Of a stretch of DNA of 64,000 bases, positions 18,416 through 26,288 are shown in pieces. The notes beneath the pieces are model-generated. The model had not been told where the DNA came from, made no database searches, and was given only the letters and a program-made list of their open reading frames with translations. The translations under genes and the position numbers were made by a program. This DNA is from Micromonospora sp. WMMD1120 (lineage in GTDB: Bacteria > Actinomycetota > Actinomycetes > Mycobacteriales > Micromonosporaceae), in the NCBI RefSeq assembly GCF_029626235.1, contig NZ_JARUBO010000005.1, forward strand, positions 1,148,501 to 1,212,500, given 5' to 3'. Position 1 is the stretch's first letter. Every line of letters begins with the position of its first letter.

Positions 18416-18624
18416 AGGTCTACCTTGTCTCGTCGTCGGTCTGGGGTCGCGCGCCGAGGTGACCAGAGCTTGCAGGCCGGACCAGCGCGCACGAACGACC
18501 AAGCGTACCTGATGGGGCACGCTTCTGGATGTCGTACAACAGCAGGCAACAATACCGGGCGGGGTGTCCGCAGGTCAAAACGGGGGTAGGGTCCGGCGCG
18601 GCCAGGCACGGAGCGTGGCGCGGG

Positions 18625-20007
18625 TCACACGTTGGCGAGCCGGCCGGCCCTCGGCCGGCGGTAGACGACCCAGGTCACCGCGAAGCACAACGCGTACCAA
18701 CCGATGAAGGCCAGGTAGGCGGCGTCGGCGTTGCCCGAGCTGAGGAACGACTGGCGGAACGCGATGTTGACCAGCACCCCGCCGAAGGCGCCGATCGCGC
18801 CCGCGATGCCGATCAACGCGCCGGTCATCCGCCGGGCCCACCGCGCGGCGGCCTCCGGATCGTGGCGCCCCGCGGCCACCGCGTCCGCCGCCCGCGCCCG
18901 GAAGATCGCCGGGATCATCTTGTAGGTGGAGCCGTTGCCGATGCCGGAGAAGACGAAGAGGGCCAGGAAGCCGGTCAGGTAGAGCCCGAACGAGCGCTCG
19001 CGGGCGGCGTAGAGCACGGTGCCCGCGCCCACCGCCATCGCCACGAAGTTCCAGAACGTCACCCGGGCCCCGCCCAGCCGGTCGGCGAGGTGCCCGCCCA
19101 GCGGCCGGATCAGCGAGCCGATCAACGGGCCGAGGAAGGTCAGCCAGGCGGCGTCGACAGGGGTCGGGAAGCGCTCGGCGAACTGGAGCTGGAGCACCTG
19201 ACCGAAGGCGAAGCCGAAACCGATGAACGAGCCGAAGGTGCCGATGTAGAGCAGGGACATCACCCAGGTGTGCGGGTCGCGGGCCGCCTCGCGCAGCGCG
19301 CCCGGTTCGTTGCGCGCCCCGGGCACGGTGTCCAGCCAGCGGGCCGCCGCCAGCGCGGCCAGCACGATCAGCGGCAGGTAGACCGCCGGCACCAGCCGGG
19401 GGTACGCGGCGCCCGCTGTCGCGAGGACCGCCAGGCCGACCAGCTGCACGGCGGGTACGCCCAGGTTGCCGCCGCCGGCGTTGAGCCCGAGCGCCCGACC
19501 CTTGAGTCGTTGCGGGTAGAACAGGTTGATGTTGGCCATCGAGGAGGCGAAGTTGCCGCCGCCCACGCCGGTCAGGCAGGCCAGCACCATCAGGGTGGAG
19601 TAGGAGACCCCGGGCTCCAGCAGCACCGTCATCGGCACCGCGGGCACCAGCAGCAGGAGGGCGCTGATGATCGTCCAGCGTCGTCCACCGAAGCGGGCCA
19701 CCGCGAGCGTGTACGGCAGCCGCAACACCGCGCCCAACGCGGCCGGTACGGCGGTGAGCAGGAACTTCCCGGCCGGGTCGATGCCGTACGCGGGGCCGAG
19801 GAAGAGCACGGTGACCGACCAGAGGCTCCACACCGAGAAGCCGACGTGCTCGGCGAAGATCGAGACCCAGAGGTTGCGTCTGGCGATCGGCGCGCCGGTG
19901 GTCCGCCAGAACTCGGGGTCCTCCGGACGCCAGTCGTGCAGCGGCTGCCGGCGGCCGATGACGGCGGGCGGTTCGGCGGTGACTGCGGTGCTGGTGAGCG
20001 TGCTCAC
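18625..20007 (-). CDS. narK: NarK-type nitrate/nitrite transporter (MFS)
   Basis: 460 aa, twelve predicted membrane helices. The nitrate signature GVGGGNFASSMANINLFYP (about residues 150-168) and the second one GLNAGGGNLGVPAVQL mark the NarK/NNP family, which imports nitrate by proton symport and/or exchanges nitrate and nitrite. The GTG start at 20007 has GAGGAG 6 nt upstream. It lies 2.6 kb from the nitrate reductase operon and has a GlnR-like box upstream, so assimilatory uptake is the likely role. Confidence 0.9.
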   Translation of the reverse strand: MSTLTSTAVTAEPPAVIGRRQPLHDWRPEDPEFWRTTGAPIARRNLWVSIFAEHVGFSVWSLWSVTVLFLGPAYGIDPAGKFLLTAVPAALGAVLRLPYTLAVARFGGRRWTIISALLLLVPAVPMTVLLEPGVSYSTLMVLACLTGVGGGNFASSMANINLFYPQRLKGRALGLNAGGGNLGVPAVQLVGLAVLATAGAAYPRLVPAVYLPLIVLAALAAARWLDTVPGARNEPGALREAARDPHTWVMSLLYIGTFGSFIGFGFAFGQVLQLQFAERFPTPVDAAWLTFLGPLIGSLIRPLGGHLADRLGGARVTFWNFVAMAVGAGTVLYAARERSFGLYLTGFLALFVFSGIGNGSTYKMIPAIFRARAADAVAAGRHDPEAAARWARRMTGALIGIAGAIGAFGGVLVNIAFRQSFLSSGNADAAYLAFIGWYALCFAVTWVVYRRPRAGRLANV

Positions 20008-20056
20008 GGCGGCTCCTCCTCGTCGATGCGACGAGCAGGAACGCTAGGAACGCCCG

Positions 20057-20094
20057 GTTACCTCACCATGCCTGGAATGGGTCGGACCGGAAAC
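20057..20094 (-). promoter_or_regulatory. Candidate GlnR box upstream of narK
   Basis: Four 5-mers spaced exactly 6 nt apart (plus strand: GTTAC, ATGCC, GGGTC, GAAAC) follow the GlnR layout gTnAC-n6-GaAAC-n6-GTnAC-n6-GaAAC. The two outer half-sites match well and the inner two weakly. The last 11 bp, GGACCGGAAAC, are identical to the end of the box before the nitrate reductase. It lies about 50 bp upstream of the narK start. Confidence 0.55.
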
Positions 20095-20147
20095 GCCTAG
20101 CGCACCACGGGCCGGGGGCGATGGTGAGCGGGTCGCCCGGTGCGCGG

Positions 20148-20441
20148 TCAGAGCTGCTGGAGGATGCGCAACGCACGGCCGACCCGGAGCATCGTCTCGG
20201 TGTCGGCGACGTCCACGCAACTGGTGAACCACTTCTTCATGGGCGAGGAGATCCGGTCGGGCATCACCACGTACCGGCCCATCGGGACGGCGAGCGGGGA
20301 ATCGCGCAGCAGCGACTCCTCGACCACCTCGACCACGATCACGATGGGCACGTCGGTGGAGTTGTAGACGTCCGAGCTGATCACGAGGCCGAGGCGTTCC
20401 CGGGCGCCCTCGATGCGCCAGACCTCACCCCTACGCAGCAC
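20148..20441 (-). CDS. MazF/PemK-like toxin
   Basis: 97 aa from GTG 20441. It has VLRRGEVWRIEG, then LGLVISSDVYN, then a YVVMPDRISSPMKK stretch and a helical C-terminus. These match the beta-barrel MazF/PemK/CcdB ribonuclease fold, including the RGEVW start and the R-x-x-L-V-I-S strand. Toxins of this family cleave RNA. It overlaps the antitoxin stop by 11 bp, the usual type II gene order. It lies between narK and a methyltransferase. Confidence 0.8.
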   Translation of the reverse strand: MLRRGEVWRIEGARERLGLVISSDVYNSTDVPIVIVVEVVEESLLRDSPLAVPMGRYVVMPDRISSPMKKWFTSCVDVADTETMLRVGRALRILQQL

Positions 20442-20688
20442 GCGGCCGTCCGTTGGAGAACAGGTCGTTGACCATGCCCACCTCGTGGGCGTCGGCGAGG
20501 GCGGCGGACTCCAGGTCCAGGCTCGCGCGGCCCACGGCGGCGGCGTGCGCGCTGAAGACCTCCCGCAGCGCCTTCTCCCGGGCTGCCTGGTCCATCCACG
20601 CGGAGAGCGACAGCCCCTCACGCTTGGCGAACTTCCGCGCCTCCTCGATCGTCTCGTCGGTGAACGACAGAGTCACCTTGGCAGTCAT
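20431..20688 (-). CDS. Ribbon-helix-helix antitoxin
   Basis: 85 aa from ATG 20688. The N-terminal MTAKVTLSFTDETIEEARKF strand followed by two helices (GLSLSAWMDQAAREKA) is a RHH/MetJ-Arc DNA-binding unit. The acidic C-terminal tail would wrap the toxin. No Shine-Dalgarno is visible, but TAGTCT ends 7 nt before the ATG, the spacing expected of a -10 element for a leaderless transcript. Its 3' end overlaps the toxin gene. Confidence 0.78.
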   Translation of the reverse strand: MTAKVTLSFTDETIEEARKFAKREGLSLSAWMDQAAREKALREVFSAHAAAVGRASLDLESAALADAHEVGMVNDLFSNGRPRAA

Positions 20689-20777
20689 GCCGAGCAGACT
20701 ACCCACCGGTGTGACCGACAGTCATCCTCACGTTCATCGCGTCCGCTCCCGACGTCGAAACGCACATTCCGCCGGGC

Positions 20778-21476
20778 CTACCCGGCCCGGCCGCCGAACA
20801 CCGCGAAGCGCCACTCCTTGAAGTAGCAGTCGACGTCCGTCAGCCCCGCTTCGGCGAGCCACCGACACTGGTCGGCGACGGTCGCCGGACGGTCGTGCCG
20901 CATCCGCTCCCGGGCGGCGGCGACCTCCTCGGGAGACGAGCCCAGCTCGGCGATCCGCGCCGTCCACACCTCGTCGTAGCGCCGGTCCAGCGTCGGCGTC
21001 GGACCGGCCACCTGCTCCGCGTTCACGAACACGCCACCCGGTGCCAGCGCCTTGGCGGCCCGCCGGTAGAGCGCCCGCTTGCCGTCGTCGTCCAGGTGGT
21101 GGATCGCCAGGGCGCTGACCACCGCGTCGTACCGGCCGGGTGGAAGCGGGTCGGCCAGGTCGGCCCGGACCGCCCGGTGCGGCACCGAGCGGGCGCGCAA
21201 CTGGCCGGCGGCGCGGGCGAGCATCGCCGGCGCGGCGTCCACCACGGTCAACCGCACTCCGGGCACCGCCGTGGCGAGCAGGAGCGAGAGCAGCCCGGTG
21301 CCCGCGCCCAGGTCCAACACCTCGGGGGTACGACCGGCGGCGAGCGCGGCGCGCAACGGCGGCGCGGCCACCTCCACGGCGGTGCCGTAGAACGCGTCGA
21401 AGCACGGCACCAACCGTCGACGGGCCTGGTCGTACGTGCCGGCCACCGCGTCGAAGACGTCCACCACGCTCACCAT
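20778..21476 (-). CDS. SAM-dependent class I methyltransferase
   Basis: 232 aa. The Rossmann-fold motif I VLDLGAGTGLLSLLLA (about residues 47-62), motif II VVDAAPAM and SALAIHHLDDDGKRALYR place it with small-molecule methyltransferases of the UbiE/TehB/Cmo type. The substrate is unknown. The ATG at 21476 (MVSVVDVFDAVAGTYDQ) is preceded by GGGAG at 5 nt spacing; the open frame further upstream crosses the promoter and a hairpin repeat. Confidence 0.82.
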   Translation of the reverse strand: MVSVVDVFDAVAGTYDQARRRLVPCFDAFYGTAVEVAAPPLRAALAAGRTPEVLDLGAGTGLLSLLLATAVPGVRLTVVDAAPAMLARAAGQLRARSVPHRAVRADLADPLPPGRYDAVVSALAIHHLDDDGKRALYRRAAKALAPGGVFVNAEQVAGPTPTLDRRYDEVWTARIAELGSSPEEVAAARERMRHDRPATVADQCRWLAEAGLTDVDCYFKEWRFAVFGGRAG

Positions 21477-21507
21477 GATCTCCCACAATTTGAGACGACT
21501 TTCCCAC

Positions 21508-21513
21508 ATTATA
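21508..21513 (-). promoter_or_regulatory. -10 element of the methyltransferase promoter
   Basis: The minus strand carries a perfect TATAAT 31 nt before the ATG in an unusually AT-rich stretch. The matching -35 region would fall at the edge of hairpin repeat copy A and is not recognisable. Confidence 0.5.
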
Positions 21514-21535
21514 AGTGCTGCGGCTCTGCCGACCC

Positions 21536-21614
21536 TTGATCCACTCGTGTTCCTTGAAGTCGGGGTATCCGGGCGTGAGCGATGGCCCGATTTCAAGGAA
21601 GTCGAGTCGGTCAC
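21536..21614. repeat. Dispersed hairpin repeat, copy A
   Basis: An imperfect inverted repeat. The left arm begins TTGATCCACTCG and continues TTCCTTGAAGTCGGG; the right arm is CCCGATTTCAAGGAA...CGAGTCGGTC. The same motif occurs at 44044-44122 and 56886-56966. It lies downstream of the DUF397 gene (with that gene's own terminator between) and upstream of the methyltransferase promoter. Confidence 0.75.
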
Positions 21615-21628
21615 GGACCGGGCCACGC

Positions 21629-21666
21629 AAAAGGCCCTCGACTCCCTAGGGGGCGTCGAGGGCCTT
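21629..21666 (-). terminator. Intrinsic terminator after the DUF397 gene
   Basis: AAGGCCCTCGAC (21631-21642) pairs perfectly with GTCGAGGGCCTT (21655-21666) around a 12-nt loop. On the minus strand the stem ends in CCTTTT, giving a short U run 15 bp after the DUF397 stop. Confidence 0.8.
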
Positions 21667-21680
21667 GGGTGCTGCGCTGT

Positions 21681-21872
21681 CTAGCCGACGGGGCCGATCG
21701 CCTTCGCCAGGTCGACGAAATTAGCCCAGGCCGCCGGTCCGAAGGTCAGCGCGCCGCCGTCGCGGTGCTTGCTGTCGCGGACGAGGACAACGCCGGGAAG
21801 ATTGTCAGCGACCTCGACACAGGAGCCGCCGTTGTTTCCGCTCTTCATGCTGTACAGAACCAACTCGTGCAC
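21681..21872 (-). CDS. DUF397 family protein
   Basis: 63 aa from GTG 21872 (frame open to GTG 21947). The pattern VHELVLYSMKSGNNGGSCVE followed by VVLVRDSKHRDGGALTFGP and a W-x-x-F end is diagnostic of DUF397. These small actinobacterial proteins usually sit beside an XRE/Scr1-type HTH regulator and are thought to act with it. Here no HTH partner is found upstream; instead there is a 51-bp palindrome and a non-coding-looking stretch. The usual W-x-K-S-S motif is altered to LYSMKS. Confidence 0.78.
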   Translation of the reverse strand: MHELVLYSMKSGNNGGSCVEVADNLPGVVLVRDSKHRDGGALTFGPAAWANFVDLAKAIGPVG

Positions 21873-21953
21873 GACGGCGACCAGCAGGGGTGGACGCTCC
21901 CGGCGGAGAACTGGTCCGGACGCCTGCGCACCCGGGATCACCCCCACCCGAAG

Positions 21954-22004
21954 GAGATCTTGGACAGTTTCCGTTAGCGGCTAACGGAAACTGTCCAAGA
22001 TCTC
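21954..22004. repeat. 51-bp near-perfect palindrome (25-bp arms, 1-nt centre)
   Basis: Positions 21954-21978 and 21980-22004 are exact reverse complements; each arm runs from AGATCTTGGACAG through TTTCCGTTAGC to the centre. It sits between outward-facing reading frames (DUF397 to the left, a doubtful ORF to the right), so terminator function is not obvious. With a 1-nt loop it is more suited to cruciform extrusion, dimer binding or being a scar of an inverted duplication. Confidence 0.8.
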
Positions 22005-22060
22005 GGCTGGCGAGCGACCAGGGCGGCCCCCAGTGACGACCAGGAGGAGCACCGAGCACC

Positions 22061-22438
22061 GTGCCGGAACGGCCAGCCGATCGGACGACCGCACCCCGGC
22101 CAACGCGAACTCCGTCTTCACCAACCGGGCTTCCGTCAGGCGAGGACCGGTGCGGGTCGGATGACCAGCCGCCCCCCGCCCACACCTTCCGATGCGCCCG
22201 GCGTGGCTCTGCCGTAACTGTGCCGGTTCCTGGCCGTGCGCGCCGGCTCAACTGCACCTCGCTACCGAGTTCCCACGGCCACGCGATCGCCCTGGCGTTC
22301 TATCTGGCGGCGAACATGCGGGACGCGGTCGACGACCTGTACTCCCTGGGCGTCCGCCCTGACCTGCGCGCACTGCACGCCCGGTTCCTGGGCTGGCTGT
22401 CCCTGACCCGTGGACCACGCCGCGCCGACCTGGGCTGA
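22061..22438 (+). CDS. Hypothetical ORF, possibly a gene remnant
   Basis: 125 codons from GTG, with AGGAGGAG 11 nt upstream. The first 70 codons are Pro/Arg/Ser-rich and look frame-shifted or non-coding. The last 55, from HGHAIALAFYLAANMRDAVDD to the end, look like a normal helical protein C-terminus. I do not recognise a family. It occupies the 700-bp gap between the DUF397 gene and the nitrate reductase operon, where an XRE partner of DUF397 would be expected on the other strand. It may be the broken end of a lost gene. Confidence 0.3.
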   Translation: MPERPADRTTAPRPTRTPSSPTGLPSGEDRCGSDDQPPPAHTFRCARRGSAVTVPVPGRARRLNCTSLPSSHGHAIALAFYLAANMRDAVDDLYSLGVRPDLRALHARFLGWLSLTRGPRRADLG

Positions 22439-22516
22439 TCGTGCGTCGGTACGGCACCGGGGCGAGGGTGTCGACCACCCGTTCAGCGCCGATCCGCCGT
22501 GCGGTGTGAGCCCCAC

Positions 22517-22554
22517 TTGACAGGACCGAAACAGAAGGGACCCGGACCGGAAAC
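22517..22554 (+). promoter_or_regulatory. GlnR box upstream of the nitrate assimilation operon
   Basis: TTGAC-n6-GAAAC-n6-GACCC-n6-GAAAC with exact 5-6-5-6-5-6-5 spacing. Both GAAAC half-sites are perfect and the first a-site fits TnAC; the third half-site is weak. This is the known arrangement for GlnR, the global nitrogen regulator of actinobacteria, which activates nitrate and nitrite assimilation. It ends 24 bp before the ATG of the reductase gene. Confidence 0.8.
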
Positions 22555-22578
22555 CGCCCGCCGGCACGCTTTCCCGAC

Positions 22579-24852
22579 ATGACAGACGGTGCACGGTCGG
22601 CAACTCCGCCGGGGAGCACACCCCGGGAGGTGGCGACGCACTGCCCGTACTGCGCCCTGCAGTGCGGCATGACCCTGCGCGACGACGGCGGCGCGGTGAC
22701 CGTCCACCCGCGCCAGTTCCCCACCAACCGGGGCGGGCTGTGCCAGAAGGGCTGGACCGCCGCCGAACTGCTGGACCACCCGGAGCGGCTGACCACTCCG
22801 CTGGTACGCGACAGGGCGACCGACGAGCTGCGCCCGGCGAGCTGGGACGCCGCCCTCGACCGGGTGGTCGCCGGCATCCGGGCCGTCCAGCGCGACGCCG
22901 GCCGGGACGCGGTGGCCGTCTTCGGCGGCGGCGGGTTGACCAACGAGAAGGCGTACGCGTTGGGCAAGTTCGCCCGGATCGGCCTGCGGACCCGGCACAT
23001 CGACTACAACGGACGGTTCTGCATGTCGTCGGCGGCGGCCGCCGGGATGCGCGCCTTCGGCATCGACCGGGGGCTGCCGTTCCCCCTCTCCGATCTGGGC
23101 CGGGCCGACACCCTGCTGCTGGTCGGGGCCAACCCGGCGGAGACCATGCCGCCGCTGGTGCGCTGGCTCACCGAGCAGCGCCGTGCCGGCGGCCGGTTGA
23201 TCGTCGTCGACCCCCGCGTCACCGCCACCGCCCGGCAGGCCGACCTGCACCTGCAACCGCTGCCCGGCACCGACCTCGCGGTCGCCAACGCGCTGCTGCA
23301 CATCGCCCTGACCGAGGGTTGGGTCGACCGGGCGTACGTGGCCGAGCGCACCACCGGCTTCGACGCGGTCCGCCGGAGCGTCGCCGCCTGGTGGCCGGCG
23401 CGCGCCGAACAGCTCTCCGGGGTGCCGGTGGCCGACCTGGAGGCGACCGCCCGCGCGCTCGGCACCGGCGGTCGGGTGATCATCCTGACCGCCCGCGGGG
23501 CCGAGCAGCACGCCAAGGGCGTGGACACCGTCACCGCGTACGTCAATCTGGCTCTCGCCCTCGGGCTGCCCGGCCGGGAGGGCTCCGGCTACGGCTGCCT
23601 CACCGGCCAGGGCAACGGCCAGGGTGGCCGGGAGCACGGGCAGAAGGCCGACCAGCTCCCCGGCTACCGGAAGCTCGACGACCCCGCGGCCCGGGAGCAC
23701 GTGGCCGGGGTCTGGGGCGTGCCGCCCGACGAGCTGCCGGGGCCGGGGGTGCCCGCCTACCAGTTGCTCGACGCGCTCGGCACCCCCGAGGGTCCGCGCG
23801 CGCTGCTGGTGTTCGGCTCCAACCCGGTGGTCTCGGCACCCCGCGCCACCCGGATCGAGGGTCGGCTGCGCGACCTCGACCTGCTGGTCGTGGCCGATCT
23901 CCTGCTCTCCGAGACGGCCGCGCTGGCGGACGTGGTGCTGCCGACCGCGCAGTGGGCCGAGGAGGACGGCACGATGACCAACCTGGAGGGCCGGGTGCTG
24001 CGCCGGCGAGCGCTCCGCCCGCCGCCGCCGGGCGTCCGGACCGACCTGGCCATCATCGCCGACCTCGCCGCCCGTCTGGCGGCCGCCGAAGCGCCCGGCC
24101 CGGCACCGGGACGCGCACCCGCCACCGACCAGGCCAGCGCCGCGCCGACCAGCGCCCAGGCGCCCGGCGCGCGGCCGGAACCCACCGCGGCGCCCGGCCC
24201 GGCACCGGCCCGCGCCGAGGAACCCGGGGCCCGACCGGAAGCCGTCGCGGCCGCCCGGTTCCCGGCCGACCCGGTCACCGTCTTCGCGGAGCTGCGCCGC
24301 GCCTCCGCCGGTGGGGCCGCCGACTACGCCGGCATCAGCTGGGACCGGATCGACGCGGACGACGGCGTCTACTGGCCCTGCCCGAGCGAGGCCGGGCCGG
24401 ACACGCCGCGACTCTTCGCCGACCGGTTCGCCACCCCTGACGGCCGGGCCCGGTTCCACGCCGTCGACCACCGGCCGGCCGCCGAGGAGGTCTGCGCCAC
24501 CTACCCGCTGCACTTCACCACCGGGCGGGTGTTGGCGCAGTACCAGTCCGGCAGCCAGACCCGCCGGGTGCCGGCGCTGCGACGGGCCGCCCCGGAGTCG
24601 TTCGTCGAGCTGCACCCCGACCTCGCCGCCCGGCTCGGCATCGACGACGGCGACCCGGTACGGGTCACCTCGCGCCGGGGCGAGCTACGTGCCCCGGCCC
24701 GGCTCAGCGCCGGGATCCGGCCGGACACCGTGTTCGCCCCGTTCCACTACGCCGGGGCGGGACGGGCCAACTCGGTGACGAACGACGCTGTGGACCCGAT
24801 CTCCGGGATGCCGGAGTTCAAGGTCTGCGCGGTCCGGGTGGAGAAGGCATGA
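22579..24852 (+). CDS. nasA: Assimilatory nitrate reductase catalytic subunit
   Basis: 757 aa molybdopterin oxidoreductase that reduces nitrate to nitrite in the cytoplasm. The N-terminal [4Fe-4S] ligands are Cys22, Cys25, Cys29 and Cys55 (HCPYCALQC...GGLCQKG). The likely Mo-ligand Cys148 is in YNGRFCMSSA. The C-terminal domain (VRVTSRRGEL, FAPFHYAGAGRANSVTNDAVDP) is the MopB-CT domain of NasA/NarB enzymes. No signal peptide, consistent with assimilation. Residues about 505-560 are an Ala/Pro-rich insertion with internal near-repeats. First gene of a five-gene operon, coupled to the next gene by ATGA. Confidence 0.92.
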   Translation: MTDGARSATPPGSTPREVATHCPYCALQCGMTLRDDGGAVTVHPRQFPTNRGGLCQKGWTAAELLDHPERLTTPLVRDRATDELRPASWDAALDRVVAGIRAVQRDAGRDAVAVFGGGGLTNEKAYALGKFARIGLRTRHIDYNGRFCMSSAAAAGMRAFGIDRGLPFPLSDLGRADTLLLVGANPAETMPPLVRWLTEQRRAGGRLIVVDPRVTATARQADLHLQPLPGTDLAVANALLHIALTEGWVDRAYVAERTTGFDAVRRSVAAWWPARAEQLSGVPVADLEATARALGTGGRVIILTARGAEQHAKGVDTVTAYVNLALALGLPGREGSGYGCLTGQGNGQGGREHGQKADQLPGYRKLDDPAAREHVAGVWGVPPDELPGPGVPAYQLLDALGTPEGPRALLVFGSNPVVSAPRATRIEGRLRDLDLLVVADLLLSETAALADVVLPTAQWAEEDGTMTNLEGRVLRRRALRPPPPGVRTDLAIIADLAARLAAAEAPGPAPGRAPATDQASAAPTSAQAPGARPEPTAAPGPAPARAEEPGARPEAVAAARFPADPVTVFAELRRASAGGAADYAGISWDRIDADDGVYWPCPSEAGPDTPRLFADRFATPDGRARFHAVDHRPAAEEVCATYPLHFTTGRVLAQYQSGSQTRRVPALRRAAPESFVELHPDLAARLGIDDGDPVRVTSRRGELRAPARLSAGIRPDTVFAPFHYAGAGRANSVTNDAVDPISGMPEFKVCAVRVEKA

Positions 24853-26288
24853 CCGCCCGGGTGGTGATCGTCGGTCACGGGATGGCGGGTGCCCGCCTCG
24901 CCGCCGAGCTGCACGCCCGGGAGGGGGACCACAAGGTCACAGTGCTCGGGGCGGAGCCGCACCGCGCGTACAACCGGATCCTGCTCTCCACCCTGCTGGC
25001 CGGACGGATCGGCGAACCGGACGTGGAGCTGACCGAGGCCGCCGGGCACGGCATCGACCTGCGCGGCGGGGTGGCGGTGACGGCGATCGACAGGTCCGCC
25101 CGGGAGGTGCGCACTGTCGACGGCGAACGCCTCCCCTACGACCACCTGGTGCTGGCCACCGGCGCCCGCCCGGTGGTGCCGTCGCTGCCCGGCCTGGACC
25201 CGGCGGACCTGCCGGAGCGGGTGGTTCCCTTCCGTACGCTCGACGACTGCCGGCGGATCCTCGCCGTGGCCGACGGCGCCCGCAGCGCGTTGGTGCTCGG
25301 CGGTGGGCTGCTCGGCCTGGAGGCGGCGCGCGGGCTGGCCGCCCGGGGCCTGGCGACCACGGTGGTGCATCCCCGCGAGCACCTGATGGAACGGCAGTTG
25401 GACAGGACGGCGGGGGCGGTGCTCGCCGGCACGCTCGCCGGTCTCGGGGTCACCGTCGAGCTGGCCGTGCCGGCGACCGGCGTGACCGCCGACGCCACTG
25501 GTGTCCGCCTCGACCTGGCCGACGGCCGATCGCTCCGGGCCGACCTGCTGGTGCTCTCCTGCGGCGTACGCCCGGACACCGCTCTCGCCCGAGCCGCCGG
25601 GCTGACGGTGCGGCGCGGCGTGGTGGTGGACGACCGGCTCCGCACCGACGACCGGTCCATCTCGGCGATCGGCGACTGCGCCGAGCACGACGGTGTGCTC
25701 ACCGGGCTGGTCGCGCCCGCCTGGGCGCAGGCCCGGGTGCTCGCCGACGTGCTGGCCGGGACCGACCCGCTGGCCCGCTACCGGCCCCGGCCGGTGGTCA
25801 CCCGGTTGAAGGCGGCCGGGATCGACCTGGCCTCGATGGGCGACGCGGACAGCGGCGGGCCGGGCGAGGAGTTGACCTTCGCCGACCCGGCCCGTGGCAC
25901 GTACGCCCGGCTGCGGATCCGGGACGAGCGGCTGGTCGGCGCGATCCTGCTCGGCGACAACCCGGCCGTCGGCACGGTGATCCAACTCTTCGACCGTGGG
26001 CACCCGGTGCCGGCCGACCGGCGGGCGCTGCTGCTGGGCCGGGCGCTCGGCAACGTCGACCCGACACCGGCGGCGTCACCGGCGCTGATGCCGGACGCGG
26101 TCACGGTCTGCCAGTGCAACACGGTGAGCAAGGGCGCTCTGGTCCGCAGTTGGCGCTCCGGCGCCCGGACCGTCGACGCGGTGGTGGCCGCCACCCGGGC
26201 CGGCACCGGATGTGGCGGCTGCCGGGACGCGGTGAGCGGCATCGTCGACTGGCTGAGCCAGGCGGAATCGGTGGAGGTGACGCGATGA
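24849..26288 (+). CDS. NAD(P)H-dependent flavoprotein with BFD-like [2Fe-2S] domain (NasB/NirB-N-like)
   Basis: 479 aa. An N-terminal FAD Rossmann motif (VVIVGHGMAGARLAAEL), a central NAD(P) Rossmann (ALVLGGGLLGLEAA), the FAD-contact ISAIGDCAEH, and a C-terminal BFD-type [2Fe-2S] domain with CQCNTVSKG and GTGCGGCRD. It resembles the N-terminal half of NirB. Located between nitrate reductase and nirB, it most likely passes electrons from NAD(P)H to NasA, as NasB-type electron-transfer subunits do. 4-bp overlaps on both sides. Confidence 0.85.
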   Translation: MTARVVIVGHGMAGARLAAELHAREGDHKVTVLGAEPHRAYNRILLSTLLAGRIGEPDVELTEAAGHGIDLRGGVAVTAIDRSAREVRTVDGERLPYDHLVLATGARPVVPSLPGLDPADLPERVVPFRTLDDCRRILAVADGARSALVLGGGLLGLEAARGLAARGLATTVVHPREHLMERQLDRTAGAVLAGTLAGLGVTVELAVPATGVTADATGVRLDLADGRSLRADLLVLSCGVRPDTALARAAGLTVRRGVVVDDRLRTDDRSISAIGDCAEHDGVLTGLVAPAWAQARVLADVLAGTDPLARYRPRPVVTRLKAAGIDLASMGDADSGGPGEELTFADPARGTYARLRIRDERLVGAILLGDNPAVGTVIQLFDRGHPVPADRRALLLGRALGNVDPTPAASPALMPDAVTVCQCNTVSKGALVRSWRSGARTVDAVVAATRAGTGCGGCRDAVSGIVDWLSQAESVEVTR

